Shown here: piece after piece, positions 25,093 through 34,418 of the stretch
Numbering within the stretch: the stretch's first letter is position 1
Layout of the letters: every line of letters begins with the position of its first letter
Assembly (NCBI GenBank): GCA_944386695.1
Contig: CALXCB010000010.1
Location: forward strand, 1 to 38,489
Source: an uncultured Clostridia bacterium
GTDB lineage: Bacteria; Bacillota; Clostridia; TANB77; CAG-508
Direction of reading: 5' to 3'
Length of the DNA stretch: 38,489 nucleotides
Position numbers and translations under genes: made by a program
Notes under the pieces: generated by a model
What the model was told of the DNA's origin: nothing
The model's input: only the letters and a program-made list of their open reading frames with translations
Databases searched by the model: none

Positions 25093-25493
25093 AGCAATAA
25101 AATTTACGAAAAATGGATTTGAATACATCAGTCAAGTTGATAGAACAAAATACATGCTAAAAGAATTAGTTCATGCAGCTAATAAAGATGTAGGAAAATA
25201 TATAACAAAAGAAACAAAAAAGAAAATAAGGCGAAGAACTGGTAGAGGAAGAAAAAATACACAATATTGGGCAAGAAAAGATGGTAGCTTACTTTTAGGA
25301 TATAAGAAGCGGAGGTTTTTATTTAGGATTTAAGGAATTAGGAACATCCAAAACTGCAAAAGAAGCAATGCTAAAAAACACAGTTCTTAGCAAGAAAAAT
25401 GAAATACGAAAAATACAAGGAACATATATTAAGTCAATTGAAGATGAAAATAAAGCATTAGGATTGATAGATGAAAGTGAGGAAATGGGATAA
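25079..25493 (+). CDS. HK97 gp10-like neck/tail protein, needs +1 shift at CGGA
   Basis: 137 aa with the shift; ATG 25079 has AGGAG upstream. Frame 0 gives residues 1-77 (FEYISQVDRTKYMLKELVHAA, IRRRTGRGR, LLLGYKK) then CGG and stop five codons after it in error. In +1 from GGA 25311: GGFYLGFKELGTSKTAKEAM, the hallmark of gp10-family proteins, to TAA at 25491. LGYKKGGFY...ELGTS is contiguous in the family. The second half has no start of its own. TAATG links it to the next gene, so a full read is also needed for coupling. Gly78 is CGGA-encoded. Confidence 0.85.
25310..25313 (+). promoter_or_regulatory. CGGA +1 site 3 (gp10-like)
   Basis: Context AAG-AAG-CGGA-GGT; decoded as Gly78. Confidence 0.88.
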
Positions 25494-25867
25494 TGAATAA
25501 ACAAGAACCAAGAGTATTTATTAGACAACAAATATATAAAGAAATTAATCCAATTGTTGAAAGTTATTTTATGAATGCTCATAATAAGTCTAATTTTCCT
25601 TATGCCACAATTGATGTCAAAGAAATAGATGATGAAGCATATACTAGATATTCATTAGAAATAGAAGTCTTTTCAAAAAAAGAAGATACAACAGAGTTGG
25701 AAAAAATATGTGATAGCTTAAAAGAAACATTAAACAAAAAAAGAGTCATAGTTGATGGCTATGCTTATGTTATATGGTTTGATACATGTTTAACAGACAA
25801 AGAAGAAGATAAAACAATAAAGAAAAGAGTTTTATCTTTTGAAATTCATTTATTTAGTTTTAATTGA
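25493..25867 (+). CDS. Tail completion/terminator protein
   Basis: 124 aa; position between gp10-like and major tail protein, mixed alpha/beta (YTRYSLEIEVFSKKED, VDGYAYVIWFD). Starts on TAATG with the upstream stop. Assigned by context. Confidence 0.65.
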   Translation: MNKQEPRVFIRQQIYKEINPIVESYFMNAHNKSNFPYATIDVKEIDDEAYTRYSLEIEVFSKKEDTTELEKICDSLKETLNKKRVIVDGYAYVIWFDTCLTDKEEDKTIKKRVLSFEIHLFSFN

Positions 25868-25884
25868 AAGGAGAAATAAATAAG

Positions 25885-26469
25885 ATGGAGTCAAAAATAA
25901 CAAAGGAACAAATCGAAAATATTCAATTAGATCATGGTATATTATTTAAAAACTATGGATTAGAAACACAAGAATTAATTGCACCAGTCAGAGGTGGAAC
26001 AAATTTTAAAGTAGAAAGAACCTACAGAAATATAGAGTTTGATGGAGCAAGGGGAAAAACAAAAGGATTAAAAACAATAGATGATGAAAATGCCTCATTA
26101 ACAGTAAAGACACTAAATGCAAGTTTAGAAACATTTGCAGACAAATTACCAGGAGCAAAAATCACAAGAGATTCTAGCGGTACAAATAAAATTACAAAAA
26201 TTGAAGCTACTAATATAGGAATCATTAGTGAGGATGAATATATAGAAAATATTACAGTATTTGCTCAAAAAATCGGTGGAGAATATGTAAAAATCACTAT
26301 TACAAATGCACTAGATGAAAACGGATTAGATTTTTCAGCAGTACAAAAAGCTGAGGGAGAAATAGAATTAGTATATAGTGCACATCATGAATACGACTCT
26401 ACAAAGAAAAAAGCACTTTATACGATAGAAAATATAGATGAAATAAGTTATGAATTAGAGGAGGCATAA
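25885..26469 (+). CDS. Major tail protein
   Basis: 194 aa from ATG 25885 (AAAGGAG upstream; TTG 25864 is an alternative). Beta-rich with PVRGGTNFKVERTYRNIEFDG, typical tail-tube N-terminus. Forms the tail tube lumen. No in-frame CGG. Confidence 0.8.
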   Translation: MESKITKEQIENIQLDHGILFKNYGLETQELIAPVRGGTNFKVERTYRNIEFDGARGKTKGLKTIDDENASLTVKTLNASLETFADKLPGAKITRDSSGTNKITKIEATNIGIISEDEYIENITVFAQKIGGEYVKITITNALDENGLDFSAVQKAEGEIELVYSAHHEYDSTKKKALYTIENIDEISYELEEA

Positions 26470-26474
26470 TAAAT

Positions 26475-26825
26475 ATGAAACTAACAATAGATTCAATATG
26501 TTTAATCAGTTCTATTTTAGATAAGATAAAAATAGATGACAAATTTATAAATGATATGTTTTTAATTGGAAAAGAAGCAAAAGGAAAAGAAGCAAAAGAT
26601 ATTGATATGATAAAAAACAAAATAGGAATGAATATCATGTTAAAACTTGGAAGCAAATTACATGAAGTAAGAGATGAATTAATAAAATTCGTTGCAGTAT
26701 ATAAAGAAATTTCTGAAGAAGAAGCAGCAAAAGTTGACATGATAGAAGTTATAAAAGATTTAATATTAGATGAGGATTTTACAAGTTTTTTAAAACGAAT
26801 GGCTGTACCAAAACAGAAGAAATAA
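26475..26825 (+). CDS. Tail assembly chaperone G
   Basis: 116 aa, helical and acidic, directly after major tail protein. It ends at TAA after a -1 slippery site; most ribosomes make G, a fraction make G-T. Chaperones the tape measure before tube polymerisation. Confidence 0.75.
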   Translation: MKLTIDSICLISSILDKIKIDDKFINDMFLIGKEAKGKEAKDIDMIKNKIGMNIMLKLGSKLHEVRDELIKFVAVYKEISEEEAAKVDMIEVIKDLILDEDFTSFLKRMAVPKQKK

Positions 26826-27139
26826 TATATTTACTAAATAAACATTTTGGTATGGTCAATATTAAGGATTATCCGCTAAGAAAATTAGCGGATTTTTTGC
26901 AGTTCGCATACGAAAAAGAATTTTATGAAAGATGGATGACATTATATCCACTTATGGAAGCTGGATTTATGCCTTATTGTTCATTTAAAGATTACAAGAA
27001 AAAAATAAAAGAAAATGCAAGTATTAAAAGAAAGAATATGAGTATGACAGATGAACAAATATTAAAAGAAGGTAAAAAGATAGTAGAGATATACGAGAAA
27101 AATCAACAAAAGGCAGGTGAAAAAGTTGGAAATATTTAA
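26475..27139 (+). CDS. Tail assembly chaperone G-T (-1 frameshift product)
   Basis: Frame 0 to 26795, then -1. Heptamer T-TTA-AAA (26789-26795) in frame 0 reads AGT-TTT-TTA-AAA-CGA. The -1 frame continues TNGCTKTEEIIYLLNKHFG, then DYPLRKLADFLQFAYEKEF, to TAA 27139, overlapping the tape measure start. The T part has only an internal ATG (26852). This is the conserved lambda G/GT arrangement between major tail and tape-measure genes. Confidence 0.75.
26789..26795 (+). promoter_or_regulatory. -1 slippery heptamer T TTA AAA
   Basis: Canonical X-XXY-YYZ in the G frame; an overlapping T-TTT-TTA (26786-26792) also fits. Confidence 0.75.
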
Positions 27140-29307
27140 ACTATTTGGAAGCATTTTTGTTGATACAACAGAAGCAGATGAAAAAATGGCTAAAACTGAT
27201 GAGAAGCGGTAGAAGTATTGGAAATATGTTTGGAGATGTTGCTAAAAAAGCTACTAAATGGGGATTAGGAATTGCAACAGCAGCAGTTACTGCTGCAACT
27301 GCAATTGGAGGAATGGCAGTCAACACTTCACAGGAAATGAATAAAGCTACAGACAGTTTTATAGCTGCAACAGGTGAAGCAACAGAAAAGACAGAACAAT
27401 ACAATCAAGTATTAGGAAACATTTATAGAAACAATTACGGTGAAGATTTTCAAGATATAGCTGATAGCATGGCACAAGTAAAGACACAATTAGGAGAAAT
27501 TAACGATACTGAATTACAAAATGTAACTGAAGATGCCTTAGCATTAAGAGACACATTTGGATTTGAAGTAAATGAAAGTGTCAGAGCTGCCAAAATGCTT
27601 ATGGATCAATTTGGACTTTCATCTTCAGAAGCATATAATCTTATTGCACAAGGTGCACAACAAGGACTGGATAAAAATGGCGATTTATTAGATTCTATTA
27701 ATGAATATTCTGTACATTTTAAGCAAAATGGTTTAAGTGCAACAGATATGTTCAACACATTTAAAGCTGGAGCAGACTCAGGAGCATTCTCAATTGATAA
27801 AGTCGGAGATGCAATAAAGGAAATGGGCATCAGAATGAAAGATGGCTCAGCAACAGAAACACTAAAATCCATGAATATGGATGCAAAAGAATTAGAATCA
27901 GCCTTTGCTGAAGGAGGGGAAAAAGGCTCAGAGGCATTTAATAAAATTATAACAGGCATAGCTAATATTAAAGATCCACTAGAACAAAACCAAGCAGGAG
28001 TTGCTATTTTTGGTACTATGTGGGAAGATTTGGGAGCAGATGCAGTATTAGCAATGGCAAATACAGAAGGTCAATTCAATCAATTGACTGATACTATGGG
28101 GCAAATTAAAGAAATAAAATATGATAACCTAAGTGACATGTTTGAAGCTCTAAAAAGAAATATTGAAATGTTACTCGTGCCATTAGGAAATGCGTTGATG
28201 CCAATATTACAACAAATAGTACAATTCTTAATGGATAATATGCCTTTAATAGAAGGAGTAATACAACAAATTGCTCCAGTAATAACAGATTTATTCGGAC
28301 AATTATTACCACCTTTAATGCAATTAGTACAGACTATAATGCCAGTTATTTTTAATCTAATCCAGCAAATAGTTCCTTTTATAACACAAATAGTCCAAGC
28401 AGTATTACCAGTCTTTGTAGAGTTACTTAATATGTTATTACCGCCACTAATGCAAATTATAGAAGCAGTATTACCTATTTTAATGCAATTAATACAGGCA
28501 TTGCTACCTATATTACAACCATTAATTGAATTGTTACAACCTATAATTAATTTGTTTATGACTTTATTACAACCTTTAATAGAATTAATAAATATGATTT
28601 TACCGCCATTGATAACATTATTTACAAATATAATTCAATTCATATTACCTGCTTTACAATCGGCATTAACAGTAGTAGCAAGTATTTTAGGGGGAGTATT
28701 CTTAAGTGCATTTAATTCAGTAAAGGGGATTATAGAATCAGTAAAAAATACATTTCAGAATATAATTGACTTTATAAAAAATGTATTTACAGGAAATTGG
28801 AGTGCAGCATGGGAAAATGTAAAAAACATATTTTCTAATATTATTAGTGGATTAGGAAATATATTTAAAATACCTATAAATTTCATTATAGATGGGATAA
28901 ATACTTTTATTAGAGGATTAAATGGATTACAAATACCTGATTGGGTTCCCAGTGTAGGGGGATTGAGTCTAAACTTACCAACAATACCACGATTAAAAGT
29001 AGGTATGGATTATGTTCCAGAAGATGATTTTCCGGCTTTACTACATGAGGGAGAGGCAGTATTAACAAAAGAGGAAAATAAGGAATATAGGCAAGCAAAA
29101 TCAAGAACAAATGATAATAATATGGGCAATAATGCAGAATATTTAATACAAAAATTAATAGATATTTTGCTTGCATACTTTCCACAATTTAAAGAGTTGA
29201 TGAATAGAGAAATTGTTTTTGACGATGGAACTGTAGCCGCTAGATTAACACCTTTGATAGATAAAAATTTATCAGACGAAGAAACAAAAAGAAGGAGGGG
29301 GAATTAA
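27126..29307 (+). CDS. Tape measure protein, needs +1 shift at CGGT
   Basis: 726 aa with the shift. TTG 27126 follows AGGTG. Frame 0: EIFKLFGSIFVDTTEADE...KTDEK (27 residues), then CGG-TAG, a stop immediately. In +1 from GGT 27208: GRSIGNMFGDVAKKATKWGLGIATA, a typical tape-measure start. Residues about 280-590 contain many aliphatic/PL repeats (LLPPLMQLVQ, IMPVIFNLIQ) and hydrophobic helices. The C-terminal part has LPTIPRLKVGMDYVPEDDFPALLHEGEAVL, the conserved 'AVLT' region. It fixes tail length and helps DNA entry. Frame 0 alone gives 28 residues, so decoding is essential. ATG 27145 is out of the real start frame and lacks an RBS. Confidence 0.9.
27207..27210 (+). promoter_or_regulatory. 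CGGT +1 site 4 (tape measure)
   Basis: Context GAG-AAG-CGGT-AGA. Frame 0 next codon is TAG; decoded as Gly28. Confidence 0.9.
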
Positions 29308-30012
29308 TTGATAGGAGTGCAAATAGGAGAAAAACATACATATAAAGATTGGAATTTAATTCTTACCTCAACTGATATTGATTTTCCAGATCCAAAAACA
29401 GAAACTGTAGATGTACCAGGTACAGATGGAGAACTAGACTTTTCAGAGGTTTTAACAGGAGATATTTCATACAAAAATAGAAAAATAAGTTTTGAATTTG
29501 AGATGGTTGATAGATTTGCAAACTGGAAAAATAAAATTAGTGAAATCTCTAATTATTTACATGGAAGAAAGTTTAACATAATTCTTGATGATGATCCTAG
29601 TTTTTATTATTATGGCAGAATAACTATAAATAATTTTAAAAGTAACAAAAGTACAGGTACTATTACTATTGAAGCAGATGTTGAACCATATAAATATGAT
29701 TTGTATAGCTCAATAGAAAATTGGTTGTGGGATCCATTTAATTTTGAAACGGGTATTATTAATGAAACGAATGAGCTGCAAGTTAATAGTGAATTAGAAG
29801 TAGTAATATATGGCAGAAGAAAAAAAGTGGTACCTATAATAAATTGTAATTCGCCTGAAAATCAAATGCAAGTCATTTTTAAAAACGAGGCATATAACTT
29901 ATCTAATGGAACACAAAAAATCCTAAATATTGAAATATGTGAAGGCAAAAACGTCTTAAAATTTATTGGTAATGGAATAATAAGTATTGAATATAGGGGA
30001 GGCAGTTTATAA
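29308..30012 (+). CDS. Distal tail protein (Dit-like)
   Basis: 234 aa, TTG 29308 with GGAGGGGG. VDVPGTDGELDFSEVLTGD and NRKISFEFEM are the standard Dit N-terminal ring signature. Joins tail tube to baseplate. No CGG in frame. Confidence 0.88.
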   Translation: MIGVQIGEKHTYKDWNLILTSTDIDFPDPKTETVDVPGTDGELDFSEVLTGDISYKNRKISFEFEMVDRFANWKNKISEISNYLHGRKFNIILDDDPSFYYYGRITINNFKSNKSTGTITIEADVEPYKYDLYSSIENWLWDPFNFETGIINETNELQVNSELEVVIYGRRKKVVPIINCNSPENQMQVIFKNEAYNLSNGTQKILNIEICEGKNVLKFIGNGIISIEYRGGSL

Positions 30013-31463
30013 ATGTATCAAGTAAGATGTGATAATAAAATCATATATGATTTACGCGATGAAAATTTGAAAATTATTTCTCCAAATTTGACAACAGAAA
30101 TAAATAAAACAGGAACTTTTGATTTTACTATGCCTCCTCAAAATCCGTGTTATGACATAATTAAAAAATTGAAAAGTATAATAACTATTTATCAAGATGA
30201 AGAGGAAATTTGGAGAGGTAGAGTATTAAATGACAAACTAGATTTTTATAATAGAAAGCAAGTCGAATGTGAACGGCGAGCTTTCTTTTCTTTTAGATAC
30301 CATACAAAGACCATATACTTTCCAAGGCTCACCAAATGATTTATTCAAACAATTTATAGAAACACATAACAGTCAAGTAGAAGAGTCAAAACAGTTTGTA
30401 ATAAGAAATGTGAATGTACCTGATGGAAACAATTATATTAATAGAGAAGATAGCAATTATTCATATACATGGGATACAATAAATGACAAATTAATAGATA
30501 CAAATGGTGGGATTTTAGAGACAGGATTATTAGAAAATGAAAAAAGATATATAGATTATATTTCAGAATATACACATATAAATTCTCAAGTAATTCAGTT
30601 TGGAGAAAATTTATTAGATATTACACAATATGCAAAAGGAGAAAATGTAAAAACAGCTATAATCCCACTACGGGAAAGATAAATTGACAATATCTAGTGT
30701 AAATAATGGCAAAGATTATATTTATAATGAAATAGCAGTAAAATTGTTTGGTTGGCTTTGGGATACAGTAGAATACAATGATGTAACATTACCTGAAAAT
30801 TTGCTCGCAAAAGGGCAAGAATACTTAAGCTCAGTAATAAATGAAAGTATAACCATAGAATTATCGGCAGTGGATTTACATTATTTAAATTGTGATATTG
30901 AAAAATTTAAAAAAGGCGATCTAGTAAGAGTTATTAGCATACCACATAAAATAGATAAATATTTTCAAGTAAGTAAATTATCATTAAGTTTATCTGATCC
31001 AAAATCTTCTAAGTTAACATTAGGACAGACATTTTCCACTTTAACACAGAAGAGTAATAAAGAAAACAAAACTATAGTGAATACAGTTAATATATTAAGT
31101 GAAGAAACTAAGCAAAATAAAGAGAATATATCACTAGCTGAAGCAAGTATTCAAAGGCTAGATAATACTATTGTTGAAATAAATCAAAAATTTGGAGGAG
31201 TTTATACAGTAAAAGGAAGTATTGAAGATTATGAGGCTTTAATGGATTTAGAAAATATGAAAATCGGAGATGTATATAATCTTTTAAGCACAGGAGCAAA
31301 TTATGTCTATACAGATTCTGGATGGGATAAGTTAAGTGAAACAATTGATTTGAGTATATATTTGAAATCATCGGATGCGGAGGACACATATGCAAAAATA
31401 ACGGATTTGAATGATTTAATATCTAGAGTTGAAATTTTAGAAAATGGAGGAGGTACGGAATAG
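30013..31463 (+). CDS. Tail-associated endopeptidase (Tal/Gp37-like), needs two +1 shifts
   Basis: 482 aa with shifts at CGGC 30274 and CGGG 30671. Frame 0: MYQVRCDNKIIYDLRDE...QVECE. In +1 from GGC 30275: GELSFLLDTIQRPYTFQG, the family's ECEGEL-LLD-IQRPY signature. The second break follows AIIPL; from GGG 30672: GKDKLTISSVNNGKDYIYN, again the conserved IIPLG...L-I-SVN-GKDYI order. The C-terminal coiled coil reaches TAG 31461, overlapping the next GTG. Three frames in order make one protein; parts two and three lack credible starts. The protein forms the tail tip and may cut peptidoglycan at entry. Gly88 and Gly220 are CGGN-encoded. Confidence 0.9.
30274..30277 (+). promoter_or_regulatory. 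CGGC +1 site 5 (tail endopeptidase)
   Basis: Context TGT-GAA-CGGC-GAG; decoded as Gly88. Confidence 0.92.
30671..30674 (+). promoter_or_regulatory. CGGG +1 site 6 (tail endopeptidase)
   Basis: Context CCA-CTA-CGGG-AAA; decoded as Gly220. Frame 0 would end at TAA 30680-30682. Confidence 0.92.
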
Positions 31464-33599
31464 TGGCTAGTATAACGGAATTAATAAAGAATATTAGAAA
31501 TGCAATTTATGGAAAAGATGTAAGAGAAAGTATAGCTTCAGCGATAGAGAAGACTTATGAGGATGCAGCAGAGCAAGGAAACGCTAACATGGAGGTATCA
31601 GAGGCAAGAGGAACTTTTACTACATTAAATAACCGACTAAATAATAGTGATAGTGTAAAAGCTGATAAAACGGAAGTAGAGGATGAAGTAATAGCAAGAA
31701 AGAATAAAGATAATGATTTACAGAGTCAGGTAAATAGTTTAGCGAGCGGAAGCCCTAAAGGTTCTTATAATACTGTAACATTATTAGAAACAGCCAATCC
31801 AGAAACAGGAGTTTATATAGTTCAAGAAAACGGACATATATATAGTTGGACTAAAGACGCAAAAAATGCGATTGATTTAGGAACTTATCAAGCAACAGAA
31901 GTAAAGAATGGTAGTATAACTACAGAAAAAACTAGTTTTTTATCAACCAAAATAATAAGTGATAATATATTTAATAAACAAGACTTTACAGAAAACTCTC
32001 TTATTTCTGCAACAGGTGAATTATCGGAAAATAATAACGGATATGGTACATCAGGTTTTATTAAAATTGATGCCGAAAATATTGGTAAAGAATTGTTTTT
32101 TTCTAAATATAATGCAAACGCTGGCTTTTATGACATAATTACTGTTTATAGGGTTGTTGCTTATGATAATAATAAAAGCGTTATTTCATCATCTGAAAAT
32201 TATATAGATTCATATATAATACCACAAAATACTGCTTATATAAGATTTTCATTTTCTCAAAATTATTTAAATACTTTTCAAGCAAGATATGATGGTGTTA
32301 TCCAATCATATAGTGAATATAAAGAAATATATAATTTTTTTGAAAATATTAACGGTGATAATATTTATAATCAATCAATAACAAAAGATAAAATACGAAA
32401 TGGTACAATTAGTGAAGATAAACTCGATGATGACTTACAAGAAAAATTAGCAAATCCACAATTACAAGAAATAAATTTACTACTTCCAAATAAATTATTT
32501 ATGATTGAAGAAGAACCACTTCGTTTGTATAAATCATCCATGATACAACCTCAAAAAAATATTTTAAATTGCCGTGTTGGTTTATTATCTGAATTTAATT
32601 TTTATACAGATAAAAAACAACCATTTGTTGAATTTTTAAACGAAAAATTAGATATTAATCCTTCTGATATTAGTGATAATATAAAAGTTAGAATCATGGA
32701 TAACGAACTGGGAGTATTGTATGGTAAGAATATTGATGTTATTAAATGTAATGCGAGTAATGTTACAAATAAAACACCCATTATAAATATGTTCGGTGAT
32801 AGTACAACTTATGGTGGAGTTATGTTACCAATCCGTCAAACATTAACACAATATAACATTAATCCTAATTTTATTGGAACAAAGCCATCTGGGACAGGAG
32901 AAAATGCAGAAGCTAGAAGTGGATATTGTTATGCAAATTACGTTGGATTAAGAACTCTCAGTCCTTCAGATACTCTAGCTGAATTTCCAAATTTCTTAAA
33001 ACTTGCTACTAGTGAAGATAAAACAAATCATCCTGATTGGTGTTATACAAGAAGTGAAAACGGAAATGCAAAAGAAAAAACGTATAGTGAAGTAGTTGCT
33101 GATAATGGAGATGTAGATCAAGATTTTTATATTTTTGATTATGCTAATTATTTAAGTATTAATAGCTTTTCTACACCAGATATTGTAACTTTACGGACTT
33201 GGTATAAATGATTATTGGAAATACGAAGGTGAAGCAACAGAAATTTGTAAAAAGGCAATAACTATTATGGTAAATCAAATTCATAGTGCTTGCCCAAATG
33301 CAAAAATCGCTATAATACCTTTTCCGATAAATGGAGAGGAAAAAGATTTTAAATTCAAATGGCTAAATACAGTATTAAATTTAGCTGAAACATTAAATTC
33401 AATTTTTGAAAGCGATATAGTTGATGTAGTAGCTGAATATATTTCACAATCAAGAGAATTAGGCTTTAAATATACAGAAACTGAAACAGATTATAAAAGT
33501 GAAAATAAATATACAATAGATGATGCAGTTCACACGGGATTATGGGGATACACAGAAGGAGGAAAAGCAATAGCTTACTACATGATTAATCAATTATAA
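31463..33599 (+). CDS. Tail fibre/baseplate protein with SGNH (GDSL) hydrolase domain, needs +1 shift at CGGA
   Basis: 711 aa with the shift; GTG overlaps the preceding TAG. The N-terminal part is a tail-attachment domain (ITELIKNIRNAIYGKDVRESIASAI) and coiled coil; the middle is beta-rich. The C-terminal SGNH domain has block I FGDSTTYGG with Ser447 before the shift. Block III GIND (Asn582) and the block V pair Asp687-x-x-His690 (DAVHTGLWGY) come after it. Frame 0 ends six codons after CGG, so it lacks Asn, Asp and His. The +1 product restores the complete catalytic set. It is probably an esterase/deacetylase acting on host surface glycans. Confidence 0.88.
33194..33197 (+). promoter_or_regulatory. 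CGGA +1 site 7 (SGNH tail fibre)
   Basis: Context ACT-TTA-CGGA-CTT; Gly578, four residues before the catalytic Asn. Confidence 0.92.
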
Positions 33600-33698
33600 T
33601 ATGAAAAAATTGGAGATATAAATGATGAATAGATTAAAAGAAGAAATACTATTTTTAATATAATACTTATCTATATTTTTTTAGAAAGGAGATAACAA

Positions 33699-33995
33699 AT
33701 GACAGAGTCTGTACAAATAGCTATCATAAGCGGATTATGTGTAGCTATTCCGAGTCTAGTAGGAACAATAGTAACAGCAATTATAAATAATTCAGCAAAT
33801 AAAAAACAAAATGAAGCAACAGCTAAGAAAAGTGACGAAAATACAAAACTCACAATATATAGAATTGAACAATTAGAAAATAAAGTAAATAAGCATAATT
33901 CTGTTGTAGAGAGAACATTTAAACTAGAAGGAAGAATGACAGAAGCAGAACATGATATTCGAGACTTAAAAAAATCAAAAAAGGAAGAGGTGTAA
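33699..33995 (+). CDS. Holin-like membrane protein with coiled coil
   Basis: 98 aa. N-terminal hydrophobic helix (residues about 5-28), then coiled coil YRIEQLENKVNKHNSVVERTFKLEGRM, like XhlA-type lysis proteins but with the helix at the N-terminus. RBS AAAGGAG. Placed between tail and endolysin genes, so holin or holin accessory is likely. Confidence 0.6.
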   Translation: MTESVQIAIISGLCVAIPSLVGTIVTAIINNSANKKQNEATAKKSDENTKLTIYRIEQLENKVNKHNSVVERTFKLEGRMTEAEHDIRDLKKSKKEEV

Positions 33996-33997
33996 AA

Positions 33998-34048
33998 ATG
34001 TCAGTAGAAATATTTTTAGCATTGCTGTTAGAATTTTCAATATTGTAA
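33998..34048 (+). CDS. Short hydrophobic ORF in lysis module
   Basis: 16 aa, MSVEIFLALLLEFSIL, RBS GGAAGAGG. After its TAA, a +1 frame segment (34045-34148) reads CKTNCVDYTEEEKNQILKLK to TGA without a start codon. It may be one gene broken by a +1 event that is not CGGN, or a remnant. Confidence 0.35.
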   Translation: MSVEIFLALLLEFSIL

Positions 34049-34163
34049 GACAAATTGTGTAGATTATACTGAAGAAGAGAAAAATCAAATTTTGAAGTTA
34101 AAGTTTTTTATAGAAGAAAATTTAGAAAAAATGGTTAGTAAAAAGTGAAGGGAGAAAATCAAT

Positions 34164-34397
34164 ATGAATAAAGAGCAATTAAGAGAAATATTTGCTTATG
34201 CAAAAATAAATAACTTAGATGTGGCACTTGAGTTGACAGTTCCAACTAGGGTTGCTACAGAAATAATTATAGTAAAATATGATAATTTAGATTATAAACT
34301 AAAATACTATGAAGATAACTATAATTCAAAACTAGAATTAAACAGATGTGCAGATGTAAAAATCTTAAATGCAAAAGCAATAAAATTTGAAATATAA
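34164..34397 (+). CDS. Hypothetical lysis-module protein
   Basis: 77 aa; RBS GAAGGGAG. MNKEQLREIFAYAKINNLDVALEL start and beta-strand C-terminal half. Unknown; small proteins at this place are common before amidase/peptidase lysins. Confidence 0.55.
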   Translation: MNKEQLREIFAYAKINNLDVALELTVPTRVATEIIIVKYDNLDYKLKYYEDNYNSKLELNRCADVKILNAKAIKFEI

Positions 34398-34418
34398 AGT
34401 GAAAGGAGTGAAAATATA

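Noticed and set aside
27145..27200. ATG 27145 as tape measure start
   Set aside because: No RBS, and TTG 27126 with AGGTG gives the family-typical EIFKLFGSIFVD start in frame 0.
33622..33663. 13-codon ORF MMNRLKEEILFLI
   Set aside because: Too short to support as a gene despite GGAG upstream.
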